DNA of 64,000 bases from Cellulomonas telluris (GTDB lineage: Bacteria; Actinomycetota; Actinomycetes; Actinomycetales; Cellulomonadaceae), in assembly GCF_004886325.1 (NCBI RefSeq), contig NZ_QXFN01000001.1, forward strand, positions 558,001 to 622,000, read 5' to 3'. A program made the translations under genes and the position numbers. Below, piece by piece: positions 9,099 to 18,826 of the stretch (its first letter is position 1; each line of letters starts with the position of its first letter). A model generated the notes under the pieces. It saw only the letters and a list, made by a program, of their open reading frames with translations, searched no databases and was not told the origin of the DNA.

Positions 9099-12000
9099 TC
9101 AGGCGGTGGTGCCGGCCTGACGACGACGGACCGTGACCACACCCGCGCCGGCGGCCACGAGACCGAGGCCGAGCGCGAGCAGGGCCCACGGGGTGGCGCC
9201 CGTGACGGCGAGGCTGCCGCCGCCCGTGGCGACGACCCGGAGGGTCGCCGTGCCGGTCGCACCCGTCGCGCGGTCGACGACGACGACGGTGTGCGTGCCG
9301 GCCGCCGTGCCGCGCGGGATCGTCACCCGCGTCGTCAGCGCCCCGGACGCGTCGGCCGTGCGGACGGCGAGCAGGACGGGCTCCGAGCGGAGCTCGACCG
9401 CGACCTCGCCGCCGGCGGTCAGGCCGGACGCCGTGACGTCGACCGTGCCGCCCGCGCGCACCGTGCCGGCCGACAGGGAGACCGTCGGCCCCGCCTGCTG
9501 ACCCGGCTGACCCGGCTGACCGGGCTGACCGGGCTGACCGGGCTGCCCCGGGTCCGGCCCGCCCGGCTGCCCCGGCTGACCGGGCTGACCGGGCTGACCG
9601 GGCTGACCAGGCTGACCCGGGTCGACCGCCTCGACGACCGTCACCGGCGCCGACGCGACCGCCTCCGACGCGACGAACCCGTCGGCGGTGGCGGTCACCG
9701 TGACGGTGACCTCCGCGCCGACGTGCTCGTCGGCCGGCGTGAAGGACGCCCCCTCGACGCCCTCCACGACCTCGCCGTCGACGGCCCACGCGTAGGCGAG
9801 CGTGGCGTCCGTCGGGTCGACGTCGGCGACCGCCGTGAGCGCCGAGCCGGCCGTGGCCGACCCGTCCGCCGCGAGGCCGCTGAGCGTGACGCCGCGCACG
9901 AGCGCACGCCGCGCCACGGCCACGGTGGTCTCGCTCGTCGCCGTGCCGTCGGGCGACGTGACGCGCACGGTGGCGACGCCGCCGTTCCCCTCCGAGGGCT
10001 GCGTCACCTCCACGCGCGCGGCGGCGTCGACCGGCACCGCGACGACCGTCGGCCAGGCCGACCCGTCGACGATCACGTCGTACGCCGTCACGTCGGGCGA
10101 GAAGCCCGGCACGTCGACGCCGTTCGTGCGCAGCGCGGCGAGGTCCGCGACCGAGGACGCGGCCGGCGCGACGGCGCCGATCTCGACCTCGGACACGATC
10201 ATGTGCGTGTTCTCGTGCGCGGTGAGCACGAACCGCAGACCGGTGGCGGTGATGCCGCCGAGGTCGACGGTGACGACGGGTGCGGTGCCGTCCTCGGGCG
10301 TCGCGACCGGGAGCGGGTTCGCCACCCCGGGCACGGGCGCCCACGTGCCGTCGGCGGCCTGCGCCTCGACGACCATCTGCCGGGCCCAGCTCGTGGTGCC
10401 GTCGGCGTAGAAGTACACGGTGGCGTCGGCGAGGTCCGTCGGCGCCGCGAACGTGTACGTGAGGGTGTCGGACGTGCGCTTGGTGCCCGACAGCCAGTTG
10501 GACCACGCCTTGTCCGTGCGGACGCCGTTGCGCGTGCCCGCCACCGAGTAGCCGGGCTCGGTGAACGTGGCCGTCGCCGTGGTGGCGGACGCCGGCAGGT
10601 TCACCGACGAGCGCGCGGTGACGACGACGTTCAGGGTCGCCGGCACCGGGTCCGCGCCGGCCTCGTTCGAGGCGGCCGAGCCGGGCACGGTCACGACGCC
10701 CTCGTCCGCGAACGACGCGTCCGTGACGCCGGTCCAGTCCCACGTGACGGGGGTGTCGAACGTCGCGGTGGACGCGCCGACGCGAGCCGGCACGACCTCC
10801 GGGGCCGTCGCCTGCACCTGGGCGAGCGAGGATCCCTCGTACGTCGTCACGGACACCGGGTCGGTGACGGTGAACCCGCCGACGTCGACCGTCCCGGTCA
10901 CGGGCAGCGACGCGCCGTACACGTCGGTCGCCGTGCCGGTGATCGCGACCTGACCGGCCTGCTGCCAGGCGGACGCGGGGACCTCGTCCCACACGACCGT
11001 CGCGGCCGGGCCGGTGCCCCAGCGGTACGTCGGCACGACCGTCGCCGGCAGCGTCGGCGCGACGCCGACCGTGGTGCTCAGCGCGACGGGGGAGGCCCCG
11101 GTCGCCGCGACGTCGCGCGGGTACCAGCGCTGGTTGGCGCCGCCGTTGGACCCGTAGACGCCGACGCCCGCGTTCTCGGCCGTCGACTGCCCGCCGACCT
11201 CGAGCGCCTGCCCGATGCCCTCGTTGACGAACGCGAACGTGCGCGCGTCGGTGGACGAGACGATCCAGCGCGTCTGCGGCTCGGCCGCGGCGGCCTCGAC
11301 GCCGAGCTCGCGCAGGTCCGTGCCGGCGCGCGTCGCGCCGAGCACCCGACCGTCCGACGCGACGAGCACGAACCGCCTCGTCCCGTCGAGGCGGCCGGGG
11401 GCCACCTCGTGCGCCGTCCACAGCTGCGGGCGGGCGGCCTCGGCCGTCGTGCCCGGCGTCGTGATGGTCGTCGCCGTGGGCGCACCGGTCGCCGCCGTGA
11501 GCGCCTTGCCGCTCTGCACGCCGGTGAGCTGGTACGTGTGCCCGTCGGCGATCGCCGCCGCGTCCTCGGCCACGCCGCTGACGCCGTCGAGCTCGATCGA
11601 CGTCACCGAGCGCGCGGGCAGCGTGAGCGTGACGGTCTTGGCCGCGGCGTCCACAGCGACCGGCTCGCCCCGGACGAGCGCGTTCGCGCTCGGCCGGTCC
11701 TCCGGCGACTGCGTCGTGACGTAGGGCGTCGCCGTGGCGTCCGCCGCCACCGTGCCGAAGTGGCGCAGGTCCACCGTCAGCGTGACCGGCTCGGCCGACG
11801 CGTTCGTGTGCACGAGCGCGGTCGACGTGCCGTCCGCCTTGAGGGCGGCGGTCGTCGTGAGCGAGTCCGTGGCGACGACGCGGTCGCCCGGCCGGATGAA
11901 GTGCGTGAAGTTGCGCGTCGTGTCGTACTTCGTGTTCGTCTCGACGTGGCACGGCTCGACCTCGGAGAGGTCACCGCCCGCGGCCTCGACCCGGCGCTCG

Positions 12001-13283
12001 GACGCGAACACCCGGTCCTCGCCCGACCCGAACCAGCGGCAGTCGAGGTCGATGAAGACACCGCCCCAGTTGAGGTCCTCGCCCTGCGGCTCCATGTTCC
12101 ACAGGTCCTCGACCGGCTGCCAGAACACCCACGCGTCCGACTCCAGCTCGCGCAGGTCGTCGTGGATGCGCCCGGCCAGGCCGAGCCCGTTGACGATGCT
12201 CGCCGGGTTCCAGCCGTTGACCCAGCTGCCCTCGACCTCGCTCATCCACAGCGGCTTGTCGGCCACCTTCGCGAGGTCGCGGACCGTGACGCGGCCGCCC
12301 GTGCCGTACGTGTGCACGTTGAGCTGGTCGACGTTCGCCCGGGTCTCGGCGTCGTACGCCTCCCAGTTGCGCACGAACGTGCCGGGGTTGGTCTCGTCCA
12401 TCGCGGAGACGACGGCGTCCGTCGTGGTCGACGCGTCGGCCAGGTGCCCGGCCAGCGCGTCGATGAGGTCCGCCTGCCGCGCGGGGCCGACGTGCATGCC
12501 CTCCTGCCGGCCGCCGACGGGCACGCCGTCGTCGTCCAGCGTCGTGCCCCAGTAGTTCGTGTTCGGCTCGTTGAGCGGGTCGATGGTGTCGACCGTGATG
12601 CCGTGCGCGTCCTCGAGCGCCTCGCTCACCCGCACCAGGTAGGCCGCGAAGTCGTCGATCGAGTCGGGCCGCAGCTGCTCGGCGTTAGCGTCGAACCCGC
12701 CGGACACGTACCCGTTCTCGGTCATGAACCACGGCGCCGAGTTCGCGAACGTCTCCCAGTGCGTGATCTGGTCGTCCGCCGCGAGCTGCTCCACCCACCA
12801 CCGCTGGCCGGCGTCGGCGTCGAGGTCGTAGAAGCGGTCGTCGGACGGGTCGAACGCCTCGCGCACCCGGTCCGCGTTCGCGTGCGTCGTGGACGCCCCG
12901 CCGTACAGGCCGAGCGCACCGTCCGGGTCGGCCTGCCACCACCCCGGCACCGCGCCACCGGGGCGCAGGTAGTCGACGACGTCGGACGCGTGCCCGCCGC
13001 CGATGTTGTAGCGGGCGATGTTGAGGTCCAGGCCGTCGGCGCTGAACAGCTTGTCGTACAGGTCCTGCCGGACGTCGGCCGGGTAGCCGCCGGTCGCGTT
13101 CGCGAACCAGACCAGCGAGGTGCCCCAGCCCTGGAACTCCTCCCCGGCGTACCAGGGGTTGGGGGTGACGGTGACCGCGGCCGCCGCGGCGGCGGGGGCG
13201 GTCACGGCCGGTGCTGCGATGAGCCCGGCCGTCAGCGCGAGCACGGCGGCTCCCGCTGTCGAGCGACGTGACGTCGTCGTCAT
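9099..13283 (-). CDS. Wall-anchored GH30 glycosidase, probable endo-beta-1,6-galactanase
   Basis: This 1394-residue enzyme has a signal peptide (1-36) and a GH30-type catalytic region (about 38-490). Glu239 in LNEPN is the expected acid/base and Glu349 in WMSEVEG the nucleophile. The opening EEFQGWGTSLVWFAN resembles the GH30 subfamily 5 endo-beta-1,6-galactanases. After it come a ricin-type lectin-like segment (about 500-640), bacterial Ig-like domains, an F5/8-like carbohydrate-binding region, further Ig-like repeats, a Pro-Gly-Gln linker, an LAVTG sorting motif and a membrane anchor. The predicted role is cutting beta-1,6-galactan side chains of arabinogalactan at the cell surface. The GH35 and ABC genes upstream support this. 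The exact specificity is inferred. Confidence 0.82.
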   Translation of the reverse strand: MTTTSRRSTAGAAVLALTAGLIAAPAVTAPAAAAAAVTVTPNPWYAGEEFQGWGTSLVWFANATGGYPADVRQDLYDKLFSADGLDLNIARYNIGGGHASDVVDYLRPGGAVPGWWQADPDGALGLYGGASTTHANADRVREAFDPSDDRFYDLDADAGQRWWVEQLAADDQITHWETFANSAPWFMTENGYVSGGFDANAEQLRPDSIDDFAAYLVRVSEALEDAHGITVDTIDPLNEPNTNYWGTTLDDDGVPVGGRQEGMHVGPARQADLIDALAGHLADASTTTDAVVSAMDETNPGTFVRNWEAYDAETRANVDQLNVHTYGTGGRVTVRDLAKVADKPLWMSEVEGSWVNGWNPASIVNGLGLAGRIHDDLRELESDAWVFWQPVEDLWNMEPQGEDLNWGGVFIDLDCRWFGSGEDRVFASERRVEAAGGDLSEVEPCHVETNTKYDTTRNFTHFIRPGDRVVATDSLTTTAALKADGTSTALVHTNASAEPVTLTVDLRHFGTVAADATATPYVTTQSPEDRPSANALVRGEPVAVDAAAKTVTLTLPARSVTSIELDGVSGVAEDAAAIADGHTYQLTGVQSGKALTAATGAPTATTITTPGTTAEAARPQLWTAHEVAPGRLDGTRRFVLVASDGRVLGATRAGTDLRELGVEAAAAEPQTRWIVSSTDARTFAFVNEGIGQALEVGGQSTAENAGVGVYGSNGGANQRWYPRDVAATGASPVALSTTVGVAPTLPATVVPTYRWGTGPAATVVWDEVPASAWQQAGQVAITGTATDVYGASLPVTGTVDVGGFTVTDPVSVTTYEGSSLAQVQATAPEVVPARVGASTATFDTPVTWDWTGVTDASFADEGVVTVPGSAASNEAGADPVPATLNVVVTARSSVNLPASATTATATFTEPGYSVAGTRNGVRTDKAWSNWLSGTKRTSDTLTYTFAAPTDLADATVYFYADGTTSWARQMVVEAQAADGTWAPVPGVANPLPVATPEDGTAPVVTVDLGGITATGLRFVLTAHENTHMIVSEVEIGAVAPAASSVADLAALRTNGVDVPGFSPDVTAYDVIVDGSAWPTVVAVPVDAAARVEVTQPSEGNGGVATVRVTSPDGTATSETTVAVARRALVRGVTLSGLAADGSATAGSALTAVADVDPTDATLAYAWAVDGEVVEGVEGASFTPADEHVGAEVTVTVTATADGFVASEAVASAPVTVVEAVDPGQPGQPGQPGQPGQPGQPGGPDPGQPGQPGQPGQPGQPGQQAGPTVSLSAGTVRAGGTVDVTASGLTAGGEVAVELRSEPVLLAVRTADASGALTTRVTIPRGTAAGTHTVVVVDRATGATGTATLRVVATGGGSLAVTGATPWALLALGLGLVAAGAGVVTVRRRQAGTTA
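9494..9625 (-). repeat. Tandem repeat encoding a Pro-Gly-Gln linker
   Basis: Nine-base units (CTGACCGGG-like on the + strand) encode roughly a dozen PGQ triplets, interrupted once by GGPDPG. The repeat sits in frame between the Ig-like domains and the last domain before the sorting signal of the GH30 enzyme, so it acts as a flexible or collagen-like stalk. Copy number may vary between strains. Confidence 0.85.
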
Positions 13284-13356
13284 CGGTCCTCTTCTCTCGG
13301 TTCTTCCTGGGGTCGTGCTCTCTCTCGTGGTGCGTGAGGGGGTGGACCGGCGGGCC

Positions 13357-13393
13357 GGCACGGGCACCGGGGGACTGCGTACGTGCCCGTGCC
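13357..13393 (-). terminator. Intercistronic hairpin between GH35 and GH30 genes
   Basis: An 11-bp perfect stem (GGCACGGGCAC paired with GTGCCCGTGCC) with a 15-base loop lies 46 bp beyond the GH35 stop. It may end the GH35 transcript or attenuate readthrough into the GH30 gene. There is no clear operator between the two genes. Confidence 0.5.
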
Positions 13394-13438
13394 GCCCCGT
13401 CGGGGTCGGTGGGGCCGGGCCGCGGGCGGCCCGGCGGG

Positions 13439-15196
13439 TCAGAACTCCGTGTGGCCGAGGTCGGGTGCGTCGACGAGCGCGAGGTCGCCCGGGCCGCCGA
13501 GCAGCTCGAGGACGACGACGCGGTCGTCGCGTCCGGTCACGGCGGGGGCGGGGACGTAGAGGGTGGTCTGCGGGCCCTTCGACCAGTACCGGCCGAGCGA
13601 CGTGCCGTTGACCCAGACGACGCCCTTGCCCCAGCCGCGCGTCGAGACGAACAGGTCGGCCTGCGGCAGGTCCGTCTCCCAGACGCTGAACGACGGCCCC
13701 GGCACCGGGCCGGCGGACGCCGGCGCGTCGGCCGCGAGCGCGGGGGACGCCGCGACGGCGTCGACGTCGAGCGGCAGGACGCGCCACCCGGTGAGCTCGC
13801 GCCCGCCGAGCAGCGCCGGGCCGATCAGCCCCTTGGCCTCGCCGATCCGCGGGCCGTAGTTGACGCGGCCCTGGTCCTCGACGAGCACGTCGAGGCGGCC
13901 GGCGCCGGCGGGCAGCGTCAGCGACGTGCCGCGCTCGGAGCGGTCGATGACGCCGACGGGACGCCCGTCGAGGAACACCTGCGCCCGGTCGCGGACCTCG
14001 GTGAACGCGAGCACGGCGGGCTCCGCCAGGTCGACGGAGGTGCGGTACAGGACGAAGCCCGACGCGGCGGCGACCTGCTCGTGCGTGGGTACGTCGTGCG
14101 CGTCCAGCCAGCCGTCGAGACCGTCGACGACGCTCCACAGGTCGACCGTCCGGCGTCCGTCGGCCAGGACTCCCGTGGGCGCCGGCCGGCGCGCGGGCGC
14201 GGTCTCCGCCGGCAGCGCGGTGTACCGGCCCAGCACCTCCCGGAACGCGTCGTACTTGGCCGTGCGCGTGCCGTCCTCCGCGAGCGGGGCGTCGTAGTCG
14301 TACGACGTGACCGTCGGCTGGTAGACGCCCTTGTCGTTCGCGCCGGACGTGAACCCGGCGTTGGTGCCGCCGTGGAACATGTACACGTTCACCGAGCCGC
14401 CGGCCGCGAGCAGCGCGTCGAGGTCGGCCGCCGACTGCGCCGGGTCGGTCGTGTGGTGGTGCGCGCCCCAGTGGTCGAACCAGCCGCACCAGAACTCCAT
14501 GCACATGAGCGGCCCGGTGGGCTGGTGGCGGCGCAGGATCTCCAGGCGCTCCGGGGTGCGGGAGCCGAACGTGGCCGTGCGGTGCAGCTCGGGCAGGCCG
14601 CCGCGCTCGAGCATCGCGTCGTCGGCCTGGTCGCACGTGAGCAGCGGGACCTCGATGCCCTGGGCGCGGTTGATCGCGACGAGCGCGCGCAGGTAGTCCT
14701 TGTCGTCGCCGTACGCGCCGTACTCGTTCTCCACCTGCACGGCGATGACGGGCCCGCCGCGCGTGACCTGCCGCTCGGCGACGATCGGCAGCACGTGCTC
14801 GAGGTACTGCTGCACGGCCTTCATGTACGTGGGCTCGTTGCGGCGCACCCCGACGCCGGGCATGCGGAACAGCCAGGCGGGGAACCCGCCGTTGTCCCAC
14901 TCGGCGCAGATGTACGGCCCGGGACGCACGATCGCGTGCATGCCCTCCGCGGCGACGAGGTCGAGGAACCGGCCGAGGTCGCGCGGGCCGGTCGTGTCGA
15001 ACACGTCGGGCGTCGGCGCGTGCACGTTCCACGCGACGTACGTCTCGATGGTGTTGAGGCCCATGAGCCGCGCGGAGCGGATGCGGTCGGCCCACAGGTC
15101 CGGGTGCACGCGGAAGTAGTGCAGCGCTCCCGAGAGCACCTGGTGGGGGCGGCCGTCGAGCAGGAAGTCCTGCTCGCCGATCTCGAACGTGGGCAT
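13439..15196 (-). CDS. GH35 beta-galactosidase
   Basis: This 585-residue GH35 enzyme starts at MPTFEIGEQDF; an in-frame extension upstream lacks coding character. The TIM-barrel carries RPGPYICAEWDNGGFPAWL. The catalytic acid/base is Glu158 in VENEYG and the nucleophile is Glu234 in MEFWCGWFDHWG. C-terminal jelly-roll domains end near the FVSTRGWGKGVVWVNG segment typical of the family. No signal peptide is visible, so it should act in the cytoplasm on galactose-containing oligosaccharides brought in by the neighbouring ABC transporter. It is separated from that operon by a hairpin, which suggests partial or separate control. Confidence 0.93.
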   Translation of the reverse strand: MPTFEIGEQDFLLDGRPHQVLSGALHYFRVHPDLWADRIRSARLMGLNTIETYVAWNVHAPTPDVFDTTGPRDLGRFLDLVAAEGMHAIVRPGPYICAEWDNGGFPAWLFRMPGVGVRRNEPTYMKAVQQYLEHVLPIVAERQVTRGGPVIAVQVENEYGAYGDDKDYLRALVAINRAQGIEVPLLTCDQADDAMLERGGLPELHRTATFGSRTPERLEILRRHQPTGPLMCMEFWCGWFDHWGAHHHTTDPAQSAADLDALLAAGGSVNVYMFHGGTNAGFTSGANDKGVYQPTVTSYDYDAPLAEDGTRTAKYDAFREVLGRYTALPAETAPARRPAPTGVLADGRRTVDLWSVVDGLDGWLDAHDVPTHEQVAAASGFVLYRTSVDLAEPAVLAFTEVRDRAQVFLDGRPVGVIDRSERGTSLTLPAGAGRLDVLVEDQGRVNYGPRIGEAKGLIGPALLGGRELTGWRVLPLDVDAVAASPALAADAPASAGPVPGPSFSVWETDLPQADLFVSTRGWGKGVVWVNGTSLGRYWSKGPQTTLYVPAPAVTGRDDRVVVLELLGGPGDLALVDAPDLGHTEF

Positions 15197-15339
15197 GGCA
15201 AGGGCTCCTCGGGTCGCCAGGCGGGTGCAGCGGTGGGTCGCACGTCCACGACGGAGGGGCGGTACCCCTCCCACGTCGGCGGGCGGTCCGTGGGGGCCGG
15301 GCGGGACCGGCGGCGGGCCGGGCGGGGGCCCGGTGGCGG

Positions 15340-15373
15340 CCGGGGGCGGCGACGCGTGCGCCGCCGCCCCCGG
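15340..15373 (-). terminator. Hairpin after the sugar ABC operon
   Basis: A 12-bp GC stem (CCGGGGGCGGCG and its complement) with a 10-base loop lies 19 bp downstream of the substrate-binding protein gene and before the GH35 gene. It probably ends or attenuates the ABC operon transcript. Confidence 0.6.
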
Positions 15374-15391
15374 TCCGTCGTCAGGGGCGGG

Positions 15392-16735
15392 TCACTCGAC
15401 CGTGAAGCCCTGGTCGTTGCCGTAGGTGACGAGCTGCTCCTGCCACGCGGACAGGCCCTCGGCGATCGTCGCGTCGGACACGTACGCCTGGCCGACGGTG
15501 TCGTTGAAGACGCTGTTCGCGTAGACCTGGAAGGGCAGGTACTGCCAGCCCTCGGACACGTCCGCGGCGGCCTGCGAGAGCACCTCGTTGATCTTCTGGC
15601 CGCCGAAGTACTCCGACTCCGTGCCCAGGTACTCCTCGGACTCCAGGTCCGCGACCGTCGCGGGGAAGCCGCCGCCGTCGATGCGGATCTGGACGCCGTC
15701 GCCGGCGGACGCGAACTCGAGGAAGTCGTAGGCGAGCGCCTTGTTCTCCGACGCCTCCATGACCGACATCGCCGAGCCGCCGTTCTCGGCCGTCACGGAC
15801 TCGCCGGCCTCCCACTGCGGCATCGGGGCGACGCGCCACTTGCCGGAGCCCTCGGGCACGCCCGACTCGAAGTTGCCGGGCATCCACGCGCCGGTCACGA
15901 GCGTGGCGATGGTGCCGTTGCCGAGGCCCTGGTACCACTCGTCGCTCCACGCGCTGATCGGCGCGACGAGGTCCTCGCCGACCAGCTGCTGCCACAGCTC
16001 CGCGTACTGCTGCGAGCCCTCGTCGGCGAGGTCGACGGTGACGTCCGTGCCCTCGACCTGGAACGGGCGGCCGCCGGCCTGCCACATGAGCGACGTGGCC
16101 AGGCCCGCGTCACCGGTGTCGGCGGTGATGTAGGCGTTCGGGTCGGCGGCGTGCAGGGTGCGCGCCGCGGCGACGTACTCCTCCCACGTCGTCGGCACCT
16201 CGATGCCGTGCTGCGTGAAGAGCTCCTCGTTGTAGAAGAGCGCCATCGGGCCGGAGTCGAGCGGGAGACCGTAGACGCCCTCGCCCTGCTGGACCGCGTT
16301 CCACGGGCCCGGCGTGTAGGTGCCCTCGAGCTCGTCGGCGCCGAGCTCGGTCAGGTCGGCCAGCGACTCGCCGATCGCGAACTGCGGGAGCGCGTAGTAC
16401 TCGATCTGCGCGAGGTCGGGCACGCCGGAGCCGGCGCTGATCGCGTTCTGCAGGGCCGTGTACTGGTCGTTGCCCGTGCCGGCGTTGACGAGCTCGATCG
16501 TCACGTCGGGATTGGCCTCCATGTAGGCCTCGGCGATCGGCTCGACGGTCGGGTCCCAGGCCCAGACGAGGAGCTCGCCGCCCTCCTCGGCGGCGGCCTC
16601 GGGGTCGGCGTCGGAGCCACCGCCGCCGCTGCAGGCGGCGAGGGTCAGCGCGAGCGCGCCGACCACGGCGGCGCCGCGCAGGGCGGTGCTGCGCCGCGCG
16701 GCCGAGGGCCGGGCGGGACGGGTGGTGCGGGTCAT
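15392..16735 (-). CDS. Sugar ABC transporter substrate-binding lipoprotein (CUT1)
   Basis: This 447-residue lipoprotein has a twin-Arg-rich n-region, a hydrophobic core and the lipobox LAACSGGGG. The mature part has the layout of cluster B sugar-binding proteins: LLVWAWDPTVEPIAEAY at the start, GVPDLAQIEYYALPQF, YGLPLDSGPMALFYNEELF, and a C-terminal NGGSAMSVMEASENKALAYDFLEF segment. It binds the imported oligosaccharide outside the membrane. It is the third gene of the permease-permease-SBP operon. The galactan-oligosaccharide substrate is inferred from the adjacent GH35 and GH30 enzymes. Confidence 0.93.
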   Translation of the reverse strand: MTRTTRPARPSAARRSTALRGAAVVGALALTLAACSGGGGSDADPEAAAEEGGELLVWAWDPTVEPIAEAYMEANPDVTIELVNAGTGNDQYTALQNAISAGSGVPDLAQIEYYALPQFAIGESLADLTELGADELEGTYTPGPWNAVQQGEGVYGLPLDSGPMALFYNEELFTQHGIEVPTTWEEYVAAARTLHAADPNAYITADTGDAGLATSLMWQAGGRPFQVEGTDVTVDLADEGSQQYAELWQQLVGEDLVAPISAWSDEWYQGLGNGTIATLVTGAWMPGNFESGVPEGSGKWRVAPMPQWEAGESVTAENGGSAMSVMEASENKALAYDFLEFASAGDGVQIRIDGGGFPATVADLESEEYLGTESEYFGGQKINEVLSQAAADVSEGWQYLPFQVYANSVFNDTVGQAYVSDATIAEGLSAWQEQLVTYGNDQGFTVE

Positions 16736-16791
16736 GGGAGTCCTCTCACGTCGTCGTTCGGGAACCGGGTGGGGGTGGGGCGGACCTGCCG

Positions 16792-17742
16792 TCACTCCTT
16801 GACGGAGCCGGCGGCCAGGCCGGACTGCCAGTAGCGCTGCAGGAAGAGGAAGGCGACGACCAGCGGGACGATCGTCAGGACGGACCCGGTGATGACGAGG
16901 TGGAAGATCGCCTCGCCGCCCGCGGTGGCGGCCTGCGCGTTCCACGCGTTGAGGCCGAGCGTCAGCGGGTACCAGTCGGGGTCCTTGAGCATGATCAGCG
17001 GCAGGAAGTAGTTGTTCCACGTCGCGACCATCGTGAAGAGCAGCACGGTGACGATGCCGGGGGCGAGCAGCGGCAGGCAGATCTGCCCGAACGTACGCGC
17101 CTCGCTGGCGCCGTCCATCCGCGCGGCCTCGAGCAGCTCGGTGGGGATCGCCTCGGCGGCGAACGTCCACATGAGGTAGAGGCCGAACGGGCTGATCAGC
17201 GACGGGATGATGACCGACCACGGGGTGTTGGTGAGGCCCATCTGGCTGAACATGAGGAACGTCGGCACGGCCAGCGCGGTGCCGGGGACGGCCACGGCGC
17301 CGATGACGACGGCGAACACGGCGCGCTTGCCGGGGAAGGAGAACTTCGCGAGCCCGTACCCGCCGAGCACCGCCAGCGCGGTGGCGCCGCCGGCGCCGAG
17401 CACCACGTAGAGCAGCGTGTTGGCGAACCAGCGGACGAAGATGCCGTCGTCGTAGGTGAGCGTCTGCCCGATGTTCGACAGGAGCGCGAACGAGTCGCCG
17501 AACCACAGGCCGAAGGACGAGAACAGGTCGCCCTGCGTCTTCGTCGCGTTGATGACGAGCCACGCGAGCGGGACCAGCGCGTACAGCAGGACGAGCGCGG
17601 TGAGGACCGTCAGCAGGACGGACCGGCGCGGCCTGTCCACGCTGTGCCCGCGGGTGCGGGCGCGGTCCTTCGACCCGCCGCGCGTGCTGCGCAGCCGGGG
17701 CGCGGACGACCGGGGCGTCGTGGTGGGGGTCGCGGTGGTCAT
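16792..17742 (-). CDS. Sugar ABC transporter permease (MalG-like)
   Basis: This 316-residue inner-membrane permease has six transmembrane helices after a basic N terminus. The EAA loop reads EAARMDGASEARTFGQI and contacts the ATPase. It pairs with the upstream MalF-like permease; their reading frames are only 3 bp apart. No ATP-binding gene is present in the operon, so a shared MsmK-type ATPase encoded elsewhere is expected, as is usual for actinobacterial CUT1 systems. Confidence 0.94.
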   Translation of the reverse strand: MTTATPTTTPRSSAPRLRSTRGGSKDRARTRGHSVDRPRRSVLLTVLTALVLLYALVPLAWLVINATKTQGDLFSSFGLWFGDSFALLSNIGQTLTYDDGIFVRWFANTLLYVVLGAGGATALAVLGGYGLAKFSFPGKRAVFAVVIGAVAVPGTALAVPTFLMFSQMGLTNTPWSVIIPSLISPFGLYLMWTFAAEAIPTELLEAARMDGASEARTFGQICLPLLAPGIVTVLLFTMVATWNNYFLPLIMLKDPDWYPLTLGLNAWNAQAATAGGEAIFHLVITGSVLTIVPLVVAFLFLQRYWQSGLAAGSVKE

Positions 17743-17745
17743 CGC

Positions 17746-18669
17746 TCACGCCTCCTTGCGCATGCCGCGCAGCTGGACGACGTAGGCGATCACCATCGTG
17801 AGGACGCCCATGATGAGGGCGACCGTGGCCGAGTAGTTGTACTGCTGGCCCGAGAAGCTCAGCGAGAACGCGTACAGGTTCGGCGTGAAGTACGTGGTGA
17901 TGGCGTTGGGCGCCAGGGACTGCAGGATGCTCGGCTCGTTGAACAGCTGGAAGCTGCCGATGATCGAGAAGATCGTCGCGACCACGAGGGCGCCGCGGAT
18001 CGCGGGCAGCTTGATCGCGGTGATCACGCGCCACTGGCCGGCGCCGTCGATCTCCGCCGCCTCGTACAGCGACGTCGGGACGGTCCGCAGCGCGGAGTAG
18101 AAGATCAGCATGTTGTAGCCGACGAACTCCCAGGTCACGATGTTGCCGATCGCGGCCAGGACGAGGTCGGGCGACAGCGGGTTCGGCAGCGTCGTGCCCA
18201 GGGCGTCGTTGATGTTGCCGACGAGGCCGAACCGCGTGCCGTACATGAAGCCCCACATGAGGGTCGCGACGACGGCGGGGACGGCGTACGGCAGGAAGAT
18301 CGAGATGCGGAAGAAGTCGCGCCCGTAGAGGCGGCCGCTGTCGAGCGCGAGGGCCACGAGCAGCGCGATGCCGAGCATGACCGGCACCTGCACGGCGAGG
18401 AACGCCGTGACGCGGCCGAGCGCGGACCAGAACTGCGGGTCCTCGAGCGCGCGCTGGTAGTTCTCCAGCCCGACGAAGGTGGTGCCGCCGACGAGCTGGG
18501 TGCGGAACAGGCTGATCCACAGCGAGTACGCGATCGGCGCGAGGAACACGAGGGCGAACACGGCCATGAACGGGCCGACGAAGCCCCAGCCGGTCCACGA
18601 GCCGCGGGTGCGGCGGCGGCGCGGCGCGGTCAGCGCGGCGGCCGCGACGGGCACGGCGGTCTGGGTCAC
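17746..18669 (-). CDS. Sugar ABC transporter permease (MalF-like)
   Basis: This 307-residue permease has six predicted helices and an EAA loop (YEAAEIDGAGQWRVITAIKL). I chose the GTG at 18669, which is preceded by GAAGGAG eight bases upstream. Longer in-frame starts at 18777 or 18708 would put coding sequence over the operator and are unlikely. First gene of the operon. Its promoter region holds the palindromic LacI-type operator at 18693-18708, within 25-40 bp of the start, so repression by the divergent regulator is expected. Confidence 0.92.
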   Translation of the reverse strand: MTQTAVPVAAAALTAPRRRRTRGSWTGWGFVGPFMAVFALVFLAPIAYSLWISLFRTQLVGGTTFVGLENYQRALEDPQFWSALGRVTAFLAVQVPVMLGIALLVALALDSGRLYGRDFFRISIFLPYAVPAVVATLMWGFMYGTRFGLVGNINDALGTTLPNPLSPDLVLAAIGNIVTWEFVGYNMLIFYSALRTVPTSLYEAAEIDGAGQWRVITAIKLPAIRGALVVATIFSIIGSFQLFNEPSILQSLAPNAITTYFTPNLYAFSLSFSGQQYNYSATVALIMGVLTMVIAYVVQLRGMRKEA

Positions 18670-18692
18670 GGGACACTCCTTCGTGGCGCCGG

Positions 18693-18708
18693 ATGTTGAC
18701 GTCACCAT
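18693..18708. promoter_or_regulatory. LacI-type operator O1 (ABC operon)
   Basis: ATGTTGACGTCACCAT differs by one base from the perfect palindrome at 18781. It sits just upstream of the MalF-like permease start, in the position expected for a repressor site on the sugar operon promoter. Confidence 0.75.
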
Positions 18709-18780
18709 CGACAGCACCCGGCACGTTTCCACTGGCCCGCGCGACGTGTCAAGCGGATCGACGTTGTTGCAGGTCACGGA

Positions 18781-18796
18781 ATGGTGACGTCACCAT
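18781..18796. promoter_or_regulatory. LacI-type operator O2 (perfect palindrome)
   Basis: ATGGTGACGTCACCAT is a perfect 16-bp palindrome with a central CG, as in LacI/GalR operators. It lies between O1 and O3, 88 bp from O1 centre to centre and 46 bp from O3. Looping or cooperative binding is possible. Confidence 0.8.
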
Positions 18797-18826
18797 GCGT
18801 CACGTCCCGCCGTGACGCCTCGCCCC

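Noticed and set aside
9494-9625. Possible CRISPR array
   Set aside because: The nine-base units have no spacers and encode an in-frame Pro-Gly-Gln linker.
7767-13271. 1834-codon rightward frame opposite tctC and GH30
   Set aside because: The composition is Arg/Asp/Val-rich with no recognisable motif, and it is exactly antisense to well-supported genes.
7066-15095. Very long leftward frames (1628 and 1998 codons) running through tct, GH30 and GH35 genes
   Set aside because: They are real C-terminal coding parts joined to out-of-frame Arg/Gly/Pro-rich shadow of the next gene, caused by the scarcity of stop codons in GC-rich DNA. I kept only the parts with signal peptides, overlaps or ribosome sites.
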